A program made the position numbers and the translations under genes. Under the pieces are notes generated by a model that had not been told where the DNA came from, searched no databases, and saw nothing but the letters and a program-made list of their open reading frames with translations. 64,000 nt of DNA from Sipunculus nudus (lineage: Eukaryota; Annelida; Sipuncula; Golfingiida; Sipunculidae), in contig CM049322.1 in assembly GCA_026874595.1 (NCBI GenBank), positions 56,480,386-56,544,385 on the forward strand, in the 5' to 3' direction. Positions 34,626 through 48,800 of this stretch are shown piece after piece. The stretch's first letter is position 1; each line of letters opens with the position of its first letter.

Positions 34626-34905
34626 TAATGTAATAACGTTATCAACATATTCAACATTATCAACATACTCTATACATGCAAAGATCGGCTCGAAATCGGG
34701 CATTTAGCTGGAATCCATACTTTTCCGTCCCATGTGTGACAGTTTTATTAAAATTTTGATTAAATGACCGTGACCCGCATCTTCCAGTTCCAATTAAGGG
34801 AAATTCAAAAGTTATCAGCAATTTTTTTTTTATTAGCAATATCTCTTTACAATTTGAGAGCATCATTGGACAGTTGATCCTCAGTTTGGACCGTGGGCTT
34901 AAATT
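34626..34905 (+). repeat. Dispersed repeat family R1, copy 3 (fullest)
   Basis: Contains both the left block shared with 31250-31385 and the right block shared with 33576-33770, so it defines a unit of about 280 bp of which the other two are truncated copies. Confidence 0.6.
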
Positions 34906-35373
34906 CTTATTTTTTTTATAATCACCAGGTCCCCTCTATCACCCTTTCCCTAAAAACATCTACTGCCTTTAAATCTCGTATAAATGCTCGCGCTCTGCTA
35001 TACCTGTCTCTGGATATTCCGACTGTTTCCATGGTTATAATAGTAACGACCGGAGTGATATAGGTACAGTCCGCAGTCTCAAGGTGACAGACAAACTGAA
35101 TCAGGTTTTAAATATCTATGTGCGTGTATATAACACCACATACACCATAGAAGCTTCGCGAAGCAGTATTTCTTCACTTTTTATTACGTATATCACATGA
35201 TCAGATATATATTTACCTTCGAAAGTCCGAAGGACGTTTTATTGTCAGAAGTATAAACAGATGGTGACGCTTTTACTGGGAAAAAAATCACCGATATCAT
35301 ACGTAAGATAAACAAATCATGCCACACGCGTGGATTTTCGCGTGGAATAAGTCCCTGACCAATTCAAAGATTC

Positions 35374-35417
<44 letters not shown>

Positions 35418-36592
35418 CGTGTATCATAAGTTTGTAATCCATAAAGGGGCCGTTAGGATTTGCTGAAATAAATGAGCGCAACGCCTCGGGGCCTATGGCA
35501 CACCAGTGGCCTATAGTGCACAGTGATAGAGGATAAACGATGACATATTTTTTTTCACCGGAGCGGCCCCCTATATTATATGTTTGCCGTGAAGGTCTTC
35601 TTTCATGGTTTCTAGAGCAGAACATTACACACGATGTGTTCCCCGAGTGTTCGCCATACACTCGTGATGAGCACGTCACTGGTTCAGGGAGCATGCGCAC
35701 GAGTTATGAGCCAAAGAACAAGTCTATTGTTCACTAGACTTGTTACTTTTTACATTTTCTGTAATTAGAGGGTTCAAGTGTAGCCTCTAGAGATGACTGT
35801 CGGTCATATTTTCCAGCGAGCTGAACTAAACACTGCAGTATTTATTATCTTCCCATCATGTAATCGTTATAGGTGTGGAAACAATGATCGCTATCACGAG
35901 GCCCATCACGGTCACTCATAGTATGATTATGGTTATCAACCTCTGAACATGCAGACATTTATAACTCTCCTTACGTTTACGTGTGATATAATTCTGCCTT
36001 CTTATATAACTGATAATATAACTGTTTCACACTTTACCACCACAAACCAGCACTTTCATCAATTACTTGACTGTGATCAATAATTAATGTTGATGTAGTG
36101 ATAATATGTCACGATAATTTCCATATTAAAAAAAAAAAAGAAATTCTCATCCCTTTTAAAGTTCCCACAATACAGACCACAATAAAACAATAGCTATATT
36201 CGCACCCTTTCTCCTTACTCTCCAGACAGTTACCGTACTCTTCTAGCTTAAACTAATGTACGCATTGTCAAAGTCAAAAGATTTTGTTAACAACAGACAT
36301 TAAACTGTATATAACTGCCGCATACACCCGCATTGCAGATGCTGCCATGGACACATCACGTGCACAGCTTACGCAAATCAATTTGTCCAGGTTACATTCC
36401 TTAAGGAACGAACGCCTGCAGTGGTAGAAGTGTACACAGACTGATCGACGTTCATACCTCCACCTTCAGAAGTCTTCTTAACATTGCATGACCAAGGTTT
36501 AACAGACTGGATTACCTTGAGTTATATCTGTTTAGTGTTTTCTTGGAATACGTGATCAGGTTAATTCGGGTCAGAATTAGGACAATTTCGGC
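34906..36592. other. Region upstream of the sacsin-like gene
   Basis: Presumably contains or neighbours the promoter, but no TATA or initiator could be assigned. (TA)n is at 35377-35415. GCATGCGCA-type motifs, similar to NRF-1 sites, are near 35691 and 36591. Confidence 0.35.
35377..35415. repeat. (TA)n microsatellite
   Basis: About 39 bases of pure TA. Confidence 0.95.
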
Positions 36593-36608
36593 ATGCGCGT
36601 GCAAAGAT
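36593..36608 (+). CDS. Possible upstream mini-exon of the sacsin-like gene
   Basis: ATG CGC GTG CAA AGA T is followed by a strong donor (GTAAGT at 36609-36614). Joined to the acceptor at 37537-37538, the split codon becomes TTG and the frame continues into the ATG at 37541, adding six residues (MRVQRL). An in-frame TAG at 36578-36580 closes the frame just upstream. The match of frame and donor is suggestive, but so short an exon could arise by chance. The alternative is that translation starts at 37541 and any upstream exon is untranslated. Confidence 0.25.
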
Positions 36609-36831
36609 GTAAGTTCTGTTTCTCGTTAATGCATGTAGCTCTTAATTTCGACTCTTGTCTCGTTCTTCATAAGTGTGCAACTAAACTATCACGGCTTTGC
36701 ACCCAGTATACATAAACGTGGTTAGCTTCGGACTTAGGAATGTACGTGGTGTGTTTTTGTTTCCGCTCGGTAGTAAAACATTGAAAATATTTTCTTCTAT
36801 GTGTTAAAGCGCATGTATATATAGCATACTA

Positions 36832-36890
<59 letters not shown>
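36832..36890. repeat. (TA)n microsatellite
   Basis: About 59 bases of pure TA. Confidence 0.95.
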
Positions 36891-36894
<4 letters not shown>

Positions 36895-37540
36895 ACACAA
36901 CTTACAGTTATGAGTAATACATTCTTCAGGATATATAACACTTTCATATCAGCGCTGTTTCAAATTTAATGATCGTTTGAGGGAGATTACTATTTCAGAT
37001 CATAGTTCTGTTTTTGAACAGACATTAAGGGGTAAAAACGCAACGCGAAGTGTAAGACACCTGTTTAATGTTCTTGACTGGATGAAAATTCCCAGACCTT
37101 AAAACGTCATAACCACAGACTCCGTGTTTCTCAGAGTTCAGACCAGTACTAAAGGGAAAAAAACAGACATAACTCAGGCTCAGACTGCCATCAAATAACG
37201 CGATGGTTCCGTGTGAATGGACGTTACATCTCCGTGGTGTATACAGTTTAATATTTACACCGACTATACTGTATGATGAATAAACTACGAATTAATGCGT
37301 CTATAGCGATTTTCATCTACTAATAACGAATATTTTATTAACATGAATTATACCTTGAATTAAATTTTTTCATGACACATATTTTTATTTGAATTAAATC
37401 CACCAAATTTAAAAGTGTTCACATGCATTTCGAAATGAAATGTGTAAAAAGAGAACGGAATGTTACACTAACGCAATCAGTGAATAGACATAAGGATTTT
37501 TCTAACAGTAGATATATAATGTGTTTTTATTGTTACAGTG

Positions 37541-37642
37541 ATGGAACAGGACGAGTTCAATGAGGGCATTATATTACCGCCCCTACTCATCCAGCTGCGG
37601 AGAGTCCTCGACCAGTATCCGGATGACGGACAAATTCTCAAG
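37541..37642 (+). CDS. SACS-like: Sacsin-like gene, exon 1 (start of SRR1)
   Basis: 34 codons from ATG at 37541 to the donor GTAACT at 37643. [11 protein letters not shown] and [10 protein letters not shown] match the segment just before the ATPase N-box in sacsins. The exon opens two bases earlier (acceptor TTACAG at 37533-37538), so an upstream exon exists, coding or not. Confidence 0.85.
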
Positions 37643-39597
37643 GTAACTAGAGTGCACTAATTCGAGCGCATAATGCAAACGTTCAGGTGCAGATAAATAA
37701 TTGATTTAGTTCGTATCCTTGTGGGGCCTGGACAGTTGAAAAATGCTCCGCTTACTCCCCTGCCGACCCGGGTTCGATCCCTGGTGTGGCTTTGAAAGTG
37801 GGGTGTAGTTGGACGTCCAAGGTCTGTGGTTTTCTCTGGGTTATCCGGTTTCCTTCAACCCTACAGACCACCGAATGTCACCATCCGAGCCACGGAGAGT
37901 GCCTCGCTTTGGTGGCTATTACTAGCTGTACAATCCATGTGAAATAAATAAAGTTTATATTTATATATATCATTGTTAGTTCATGTTTGGGCCTACTGAG
38001 ATTAGGATATTGACCGCTGTGTTAATTAACATCAGCTAATGCCATATGTGTAATTTTCGCCGATTAATCAGCCAGTGAAGGTATTACAAGTATGATCCGC
38101 ACGTCATCTTTCTGTAACCCTTAATTTACCAGATCTCTCATTAGTCTCTACATCCCAGGGCTAAGTATACACGTGACCAATTCATTGAGCTGCGCGCGGG
38201 TCATTTTATATTGAACTCCGTAATTTCGTTTATATCGTTGGAATTCCTTCATACTTCTTTAGAAATGTAAGCAAACAAACAGACAAGCTCAAAGGGATGA
38301 CAGATCCTCGACAGGTGGACTGATGTACACCTTAAACGGTCTACAGACAGTGCTGCCACACACCCTGGCGCCAGACGCCGTTTCTATTCAAAACGAACTT
38401 CTTCCCGTTGGAAATTGTGGGGATAGCCGGGACTACTTGTCTCAACTGTCAGACTTCAAAATCAAAATTTGTTAAGTTTCAAGGAAATGCATTCTGTGTA
38501 CATTTCGTCTGCGGATGCTAACAAAACATTACATATACTGTGAATGTCTTATCACAAAAACAACCATGTTTATGGAATTTTCCATGAAACTATTCTTACC
38601 CAACATATAAGAACGGACAACATTACCATTTTCAGTACATAAAACCTACGTCGCTGGTGTATATTTAGGACCCACAATGCACTGCGGGCATAGGCTTTTC
38701 TGTACCTACAAACCCTGACTAGCATAGTCCGAACCAGCTCAGTGTGTGTGCTCCCACACAGACTTATAGCGCCCTCTGGCAACAGCACAGTGAATTAATT
38801 TAAGGGAAGTAATATGTAAGTGGCACCAATTGCACTTCTGACCGGAAGGTAGTGTTTCTCCTTGGCTTGTTGGGTGGCTGGTTGTTATGTTATCAGACAC
38901 GCCATTATTGAATTTTGGAGGTAATCTGAAACACCATGATATATTTTTAATTCAAAGGATTATAAAGCATTGTGACAGTGGGCGATTCTTTTGTCCCCGG
39001 GTAGAAACCGCCCTATTCATAGGTATTAGTGGCAGCATTTGTTCAGCAACTGACCAGGTAAATCCATGTTACAGAAGCATGACACAAGAAAGCTTGGTCA
39101 GGGGATCCCGGTGGAGGTACATGGTAGTCGTGGGACTACACACATCTAGTGACAAATATAATTGATAAAAACACCGAGTTGCTAAGAATGATGCCTCAAT
39201 ATTCTTACGCTTAGAATAAAATAAACAGCAGTATATCGTGTAAAATTAAATTTCTTTATGACGCTACCAGTTAATAGAAACGGTAGTCTTGTGCAATAGT
39301 GCAATATCTAGCATATATAATTTCACCGTAATTTTTTTAAATTTTCATTCAAAATGATCAGGATTTATTTAAGTTTTTTTTTTATGTTATCACACAGGAA
39401 CTTGTCCAGAACGCTGAAGATGCAAGTGCCGGCCAGGTTAAGTTTCTGTACGACAACAATGATTACGGCAAAGAACCCAGATTCCTTGCCAAACCGGGCC
39501 TAGCAAAATATCAGGTACGCGTGTATAAGTTTATTATATGATATTATATATCAAATGATAAGTTTATTACAGATGTTACAAGGCCTTTCTCTCTCTG

Positions 39598-39686
<89 letters not shown>

Positions 39687-39866
39687 GTATAGCAGAGGAA
39701 TTCCATAGAATCGTTGCTGTTAACAAATATTAAAAGAGTAACTGAAATATTAATATCTATCTGATGATCTCAGCATAGCTTTAGCATCTAGGACCTTCTC
39801 AAATCCCTCCCTCAGCAGTCGATGAAATGTTCTGAATATTGAATTAATAGTAAAATCGTAAACATA

Positions 39867-39935
<69 letters not shown>

Positions 39936-42801
39936 TTTGTTTTTCCACTGGAGTAAATAATTCAGTATTGTTATCTGCCTTTTACAGGGACCAGCTCTTT
40001 ATGCCTACAACGATGCCTTATTCAAAGAGGAGGACTGGAAGGGTATTCGGATGTTGTCACAGAGTGTCAAGCACAACGATCCTCTCAAAGTCGGTTACTT
40101 TGGGATGGGTTTCAAATCCGTCTTTCATATGACAGGTTAGTGACGTCACCATCCGTTAGTCTGGAGCGAGAGACATCTGGGGACAAACTGTAGTAGTCGA
40201 GGCTAAGGTGACAAGGGATTTATCTGTCACTGAGCAAAAATAGGAGTTTGATGTTTTTACGCAGTGTATGTGATTTAAGTAACACATGTTGTCCACAATT
40301 ATGATTTTAATGAGGAAGTTATAAACTGTTATTATATATATAGTTAGTTTATGTATTATATAATTATGTGTATATACAGTTATTATATATCATCAGGAAC
40401 GGCTGATGTCCACTGATGCGTATTAGTCTAACAAAATTAAAAATAAATTTTCTCAAAATCATGACCATGAAAGACAAGACGTATCATTTAACTGCAGTTT
40501 TTTCTGTGTATATTAATAAGACTCATTTTGAATGAAAAAAACTCAACAGCTGTTCAACAGTATCCAAGGGATCATGATGAGTTCTAAAAAAAGTTTAAAA
40601 TAACCAATTTTTGCAAATTTCAAGATTAAAAGACCTGTACTGATTTTGTGTATATCGAAGCCATTTTATTTTTCATACATTTATGTAATGTTTAAGTTCC
40701 TTGGAGTAAATTTCAATATGATATGTGTATAACAACCATCATTTGCTGTTAAAAATGCATTCTGTACAGACCGTATATATTTAGCTGTGTCATATGCGCG
40801 GTATTGAGGTAGTATTATTGTGTTTGATACCGCCATGGCCTAAATTAGTGTGTCATACTTTCAGATTTCCCCAGCGTCATCAGTGGTGAACGTTTAGGAG
40901 TAATAGATCCACATGAAGAATTCTTCGAGGCTTCAACGTACGGCTGGCACCTGTCAAACAAGCGGCATGAGATCGACGCCCTACCTCACCAGTTTGCTCC
41001 CTACAAGAACATATTCGACTGTAACGAACGGAATTTCAGGGAGGGCTTTTACAATGGCACTTTATTTCGTTTCCCACTTCGGGAGAAGTCATCTTATCTG
41101 TCTGACAAAGTGTTCAACGAAGACAAAGTGGAAGTCTTGTTTGAGTCTTTCATGGCAGACGCGCACCTGCTTTTGTTGTTTCTCCGCCACGTTGAGTGTG
41201 TCGAGATTTATGAACGAGGACGACATGAGAGGACGCCAAAACTCAGGTACAAGGTGTGTGTCACTGACGATTGTATAGACGAAGTAAGAAGGAAAAGAAG
41301 AGAGCTCCTCCACAGGACTCATGAGACAGACTGGACGCGAAAACCATTAGAATGTGCGTACCCACTCAGGGTCCAGACTACCAAATATGACAAAGATGGG
41401 TGTCACGTGAAAGAATTCGGTTGGCTAGTGTTACATCAATACTGTGGGACCCATGTGTCTACTACTTTTAAGAACTTACAGAATGACGCAGAGCTTGGAT
41501 TCTACCCTTGGGTTGGCGTTGCCATGGAGCTTGATACCGAGCATAGTGACAGGGACTCCAAGGATCCAGATGGGCAACTCTTCTGTTTCCTGCCCCTCCC
41601 ACTAGAAGACAAAAGCCCGTCGGGCTTGCCTGTGCATGTAAACGGTTGTTTCGCTTTGGAGCATAATAGAAAGTACCTAAAATGGCCAAACGCAACACAG
41701 CACGTGGGACTGACAATGGATAAGAAATTAATGTGGAATCATTGCATGTTGTCTGAAGCGGTGCCACGTGCGTACGCGGCATTACTTCTGAATGCTGTTC
41801 AGTTAAACATGAACGGAGGCACCAGTGGTTTATCAGTGGACACAATATACAAAGCATTTGCGGATCATACTCAGGTGGAACGCAGGTGGGAAGTGGTTTT
41901 GCTGGCGACAGCACAAGAGGTCTTCAAACACAGGGTGATTCATACATCGTCAAACGGTGGGGAATGGATCACAGCAAGGGAGGCAGTATTTGACACTTTA
42001 GATGATGATCCAGAAATGAACTACGTCATCAATGACATTTTAAGCAGCGGAGGGGTCAAAATAGCCCATGTACCTAGTCATGTACTTCAAAGCATCAAGC
42101 GTTATTGCCATCTGGTCCTGAAATATATATCCCCAGAAATTGTCAGTCAAGCCATGAAAAAGGTCAAATTCTGCAACCAAAGGTGCAGAGAAGACCGGCT
42201 TTTAATGCTCAGGTACTTTTTACAGAATGGGAGATATGATGTGTTGGACGGTCTTGACCTACTCCCACTCGCCGATGGTTCGTTTGCGACCATATCTTAC
42301 AATCCCAGACGAGCACAGCCAGTATACATTCCAACCAAGGAGTGTCCTAGATCCCTCCTTGGTAATATCGATGAAAAGTTCCTTGATCTCAATGTAGGGG
42401 AAGAGTTGGTGGACCTGCTCAGCAAAGCCGCCAAAAGAGGTATGGGTTTTTATACATCTACATTGTTTTTATATTATAATATTTACACACGTATTCTTGA
42501 TTCCTGAATGTGTCTAATGGTGTAAAGAGGCAAAATTGTTTGTCTCATTACATGGATTTTAACCTTTAACCACACAATAGTACAAAGGTCAAGCAACATC
42601 AGTAAAGCTGTATTAAACATATAAGCAAAGCATTCATTAATAAAATAATCCATATATTATATAATATAGCAAATACCTTTTTTAACTAAATATATTTTGA
42701 TGGATCTATATTAAAAGTTTTAGATTCTAACATATTAAAAATATTTTATCATTCCCCTCAACAAAATAGGCGTTTTCGGCTAGTTTGCAGTTTTATTGCA
42801 A

Positions 42802-42851
<50 letters not shown>

Positions 42852-45800
42852 ACTCTTATCAGTATAATCAGTCTTGTCAATATAATTCAACATGGCGGTT
42901 TAAATATGACAAATTTATAATACGTACTATCAGTTTTGATCATTTTTTTTATTTGCAGGTTATACCCAGCTAAAACTGCTTACCAAAGAATCCTTCGCTT
43001 CCTTATTGCCCAAGCTACTACCACCAGACTGGGCTGGAAAATCTTGTGTCACATGGACGCCGGGGCGAAATGACCACCCAACCTGGGATTGGTTGGAAAA
43101 CACTTGGGCCTACCTCAACACACACTGCCAAACTGACCTTAGTCTCTTTGAAAACCTTCCTCTGATTCCAGTTAAAACGGAGCACACGCTTCAGCTCGCA
43201 TCATTTTCACAAGAACATGTTTTGGTGGTCCAAAATTATGATGGCCTCAGTATGGACAGCGGCTTGGAGTCCATACTACCCAAACTTGATATTACAGTCT
43301 TGAACTCGTTACCAGACTATGTTAGGCAGCATCAAATGTTATTCGTCAATTACGTGAAATCTCCGTCCTATATTGGGATAATGAACGCCTTCTTGGTACT
43401 TCAGGGAAAAGTGCACGAAGAGTTCACGAATTATGTACGGGATCAAACAAATGATGCCGATAAACTGTGTCTTAGGAAGCAGTTTGCTTATGCGGCGCCT
43501 CACAATCTGAAAGAAGACCATTACAGTCTGCTGCACAAACTGCCTCTGTTTGAAGTTGTCAGATATGACGATGATGCCGAATCGCGCTTCGTGTCCTACG
43601 AAGAAGTGTCTACCGGCGCTCCAAAAGAAACATTTAATGTGCCACTCTCAAAGGATCTAATAGATGTCAAACAGCAAGATTCACAGAATCTGGCAAATCT
43701 GTTAAAGATGAGAATTATGAGTCCTTGTGAACTGCTACAAGAGATAATATTCAAAGATATCGAGGAAGCATTCTATGAACCAGAACAAATTGAAACTGTG
43801 ATGGTGAATGTATTGAGGCACTTCCAGAGTTTTCTGGATCAAGATCCGACATTTCTTAAGACAGTGAAGTCTTTAGCCTTTCTACCGCGAGGAGACATGC
43901 TTGTTACAGCAGATAGGTTCTTCGAGCCGGATTCAGAACTCTTGCAAAAATTGTTTTACAAGGAACAAAATTTTCCCCAAGGGATATATTCGGAACCTGC
44001 TCTGGTAGCTGTTCTACGAGATGTTGGCTTGCGAGGTCCAGAGGATATTGAGCCAGAAGATTTGCTTGAAACAGCTAGATGCGTGGAAGATTTCAGTACA
44101 GACCTCAATTCATTTGATAAAGAACGTGTAGAAATCAAGGCTGACACCCTTATGGATTTCTTGTCTAACCATATGGGCCTGTTGTCTACTGATTGTGAAG
44201 GTTCCACCCTGGGAAAGCATCTTAAGGATATTAAGTGGGTTCGAGCACGAACCGAGCGTCCATCTTTTTACCCAGATTCTCTACCATGGACAGGGGAGAA
44301 AATTATTGTTGAAAAACCAATAGACATTGTGCATCATTCACATACAGTGTTGGTGGGCTCCGTCATGCCAGTTATAGCGTCCACACCGACAGCTGAGTTA
44401 GCAGCACTGTTTGAGTGGGACAAAAATCCAGATTGCGAGAAGATAGTTGAGCATTTAGCCAAAGTTGTAGAATGCTATAATTCAGACGAAAAGGCAAAAT
44501 TTATGGACATTGCTGTAAAAATCTACAGTGTTGTACAGAATTGGGAGGAAAACCAGTTTTCAGAACTTCTTCAGATGTATTCAGTCAAATGTTGGGTCTG
44601 GCATGGGGACGGATTTGTTGATCCTTGTGACATCACATTCCAGAAACCTTTCACAGACTTAAGACCATATCTTTTCAGCGTGCCAACTGAAGTGAGTCGT
44701 TTTCGCAATCTTTTCATCGCCACTGGCGTACTTGAGGACGTGCACCTACCAACAGTATTACTGAAAATCAAAGATAGGTATGATAGCGGGGTCACATACC
44801 CAGAAAATGAAGTCAAAAGAGATTTGCACCTTTCCATCTCGATCCTTAACGAAGTGAAGTCTGCTAAAACCCCTGAACTGCTAAAGAAATGGGAAACCGA
44901 GCTGGTATTACCACTTCACAGAAGTCGAAAAGATGCTTTAAAATTTGCTATTCTGAAAGAATGCACTTACTGCGACCAAGAGTGGTGGCGCCAAGGCCAT
45001 GACCTAGACGACCTAAGTGACCTATCAGAAGACCAAGAGCATCAGATTATGTTGGTACATCATGATATTCCTATGAGTACTTTGGAGGATCTGGATGTAC
45101 CCACTTTGATGAGCCGGATGCTTGATGTAGAGGAAATTGATATCAGCTTTGGTCAAAGTGACTCTCTGACACACCGATTAAATGTTTTACTGCAAGATTA
45201 CACCGATGGGTTTGCCGTCCCGAAAGAGTTGGTACAGAATGCTGACGATGCAGGGGCCACTGAGGTAAAATTTCTTTACGATGAACGGGAAAACGATGAT
45301 GCCAAAACGTGCTTAATTGATGAAGGCATGAGGGAATGCCAAGGCCCTTCATTTTGGGCTTATAACGATGCAGTGTTTTCAAATGAAGATTTTGAAAATA
45401 TCACAAAACTTGCCGGCGCCACAAAGGAAAATCAAACCGACAAGATCGGCCGATTTGGACTCGGGTTTAATGCCGTGTACAACCTGACAGATGTGCCAAG
45501 TTTTGTGAGTAGACACAATATAGTCATCTTTGATCCTCATACTACTCACCTCGGTAGAAGCATCAAGAACAAATCAAAACCAGGAATCAAAATTGACATG
45601 CAGAAACACAGAAAGAAACTTAAGAGACTCGGAAACCAGTTCAAGCCCTATAGCAAGGTTTTTGGTTGTGACTTGAGAACTGATGTACCGCATTACGCTT
45701 ACAATGCTACCTTGTTCAGGTTTCCACTCAGAACAAAGTCACAGGCCTCTCAGAGTGAGATTTGTCAGAGACATTATGATGAACATGAGATGAAGTCACT

Positions 45801-48800
45801 TTTATCCATGTTCATAAAAGGGGCAGATACACTTTTGCTCTTTACACAGAATATTCAAAGCATAACCCTGTATCATCTGCCAAAGAATGCTACGGACGCA
45901 TCTAGTCCAAGAGAAGTGTTCAAAGTTTCCAAAGCCCCCGTGGTGTTGTTACGTGAGCTTAATTGGACAGGGGATCTCTCTGCTCCCGTCGCTAAGCTCC
46001 CTGAGGACACTCAAAACTTTGTAAGGCAAAGTAATATCTTGAAGGCAGCATCAGACACACTGACGCAACTGAGGAAAGGGTACAGCATTGAGGAAACCCC
46101 GAGGATGTCACAAATATTCAATATTGAGTCATATTTGAGTCATGATGGAGAAAAGCTTCTCGATATGAAGGCACACAGAGACAGCACGGAGTGGATGATA
46201 TCATGCTGCATGGGAACAAGAGAGTCCCTCCGTATGTCTCTTGGGGAGCGAAGTTTATTGCCCACTGGAGGAGTCGCTGTTAAACTGCAAATAGCGCCCG
46301 AAGGGGATGGCTACATTGCTCAGGAGGTTTTTGACACAAATACGGGTAAACACAATGGTACAATCTTCACCTACCTCCCCCTGCCAATACACAGTGGCCT
46401 GCCTGTTCATATTAATGGGGCTTTCAGCGTGACATCAAGTCGCCGGCATTTGTGTGAGAGTAACGAAGACGACAAATTTGACATGCGGGCTATGTGGAAT
46501 GAAGCACTGATGGAAGATGCAATAACAACAGCCTATATCACACTGCTTACGGATTTTGCAGACGTCGCCAGTCCTTCTGCGCATTGTCACACACTCTGGC
46601 CGTCACTAGATTCTGTCGAGGGCAACAGCAAATCCCTAGCAAAGTTCATCTACAAGAAAATAGCAAGCTTGGAAGAATCAGCTCCAGCTATTTTCTCGGA
46701 TAGTGGCAAGTGGGTCAATTTGGTCGGAGCAGAGGTTCTGGACTATGAGTTTTACCAAGCTGAGATAGAGCAGATTGCACTGAACACTGTGCGAAAGTTC
46801 GCTAAAGACGTTACTGTTGTCAACTTGCCGCCTTACGTGTGGGATGGTTTTAAAAATGCCGAGGTGCTAGCCATAGTACAAGGCAGATGCATGACAGTAT
46901 ACTCATTTTACAAAGATATAGTCTTCCCAAATATCAGAGAAGTAGAGGTGAGAGAAAGACTAATTCTGCATGCGCTACATCACGGAGACAAAGACATTAT
47001 AAACATGGTTAAGCAAAATGCATGTATTCCAGTGTCACATGATGTTGCTGTACTCAGGAAACCTGACGATCTCGTGGATCCACATTCTTCTGTTGGTGCT
47101 CTTTATGATCCTTCAGATGAACGCTTCCCTGCAGATGCATTTAGCTCCCCAGACACACTACAAGTTCTCAGGACCCTAGGAATGAAATGTACCAGTTTAG
47201 ACCGGGAGGAAGTGCTTGGGCGCTTTCAGTCTATACCAGATATTGATCCCAAAGAGGGTCTTAAAAGAGCTGTACAGCTGGTCAGATACCTTAACAAGGC
47301 TGCTGATGAGAACGATGACGTGCTTCCTGCATCACTCAAGGGTCTTCAGAGTCAAATACATGACATTCCATTTCTACCACTCATGAATAAACCTAAGGAC
47401 TACCCACTGACTTGGTTTTCAAGTCACTACGAGGAAACGATGCTGCTGTCTCCGCAGGATGTACATTCACCGGCATATGCAAACATTGCAGGTCCTTCAT
47501 GTCCCATCGTATCCAGTGGGTTCTACAACGCGTGTGGACCTGGTGTCAGACAGTTGCTGGGCTTAGATAATAAGTCTCCCGCTATTGAGGATGTGATCAA
47601 CACCCTGGGTCTAATAATGCAAAGTTACCAAGAATTTCACACGCGTCAGGCCTGGCAGACTGTAGGTGAAATCGCACATAGTGCCTATCATCACTTGCAA
47701 GATTGCCTTGAAAAGGACAAGAATCAACAGTACATTATCCGAGAATACCTTCTAGGGAAACCATTTATAGTTGCGTATCGGCAGTTACTGTCAGTAGAAA
47801 AGGTTGCTTTTGATTTTAAGCAACAATGCGAACCTTATCTATTCCGGCTTCCAGACGAATTTCAAAGGAATTACGGTGAATTATTCCGAATTGTAGGAGT
47901 AGCTGACAAATTTGACACGGCACATTATATCAAGGCACTACAAGATCTGCACAAGGATCATGAAGAAGAAATCCTTTCCAAGGAAGACATAAAAACGGCA
48001 CTGACTTTAGCAAATCTTCTCAGTTTCAGCCTGTCAGAGAGGGACACTACTCTGGCTGAACTGATTGAGAAACACGGTACTATATACATTCCTGACGCTG
48101 ACTCGGTTATGAGATCTGCCTCAGAACTATGCTTCAACGAACCATCGGTTGCATGGCTTCCTAGTAGTAGGGGGATGAGGTTCTCACATCCCAACTTACC
48201 ATTTGCTATTTCTAAGCAACTTGGTGTCAACACCCAACGGGAAGATGTCCTGAAAAAGCATTCTCGAGGAATTCCTTTCGGGCAAAGGGAAAGGTTGACC
48301 AACCGAATACAGCGAATACTGTCGGGGTACCCATGTGATAAAGAAATATTCAAAGAGCTGTTACAAAATGCCGATGACGCTCACTGCACAGAAATCCATT
48401 TCGTGAAAGACCCAAGACAACATAGGTCTGAAAGGGTATTTGATGAAACATGGAAACCCCTGCAAGGACCAGCTTTGTGCGTCTACAACAACCGCCCCTT
48501 CCGTCAAAAAGATATAGATGGCATTCAAAGGCTCGGCGAGGGAAGCAAGTCAACTGACCTCACAAAAACGGGCCAGTATGGTGTGGGATTTAACTGTGTT
48601 TATCACCTTACCGACGCCCCGTCTTTCCTAACATGCGGCAAGGATGTAGGGGAGACCCTGTGTGTATTCGACCCCCATGGTAAATACGTTCCCGGAGCTT
48701 CACCGACTGAACCGGGCAGGCGGTACGATAACATCATGAATCTTAGGCACATCTTCTCAGACATATTCCCCACGTACCTTGAGGAAACATTCGACTTATC

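Larger units (their letters stand above)
39515..39987 (+). other. Intron 2 of the sacsin-like gene
   Basis: 473 bases, largely microsatellite: (CT)n at 39583-39638 running into (TA)n at 39641-39683, and a second (TA)n at 39869-39932. Confidence 0.85.

Noticed and set aside
38887-39165. 92-codon frame in intron 1 of the sacsin-like gene
   Set aside because: Not part of the sacsin reading path (exon 1 joins exon 2 in phase without it) and resembles no known protein.
42440-42507. A C-terminus at 42507, giving a separate 465-residue protein
   Set aside because: It reads through a GT donor into AT-rich intron. The splice to 42959 restores the sacsin frame.
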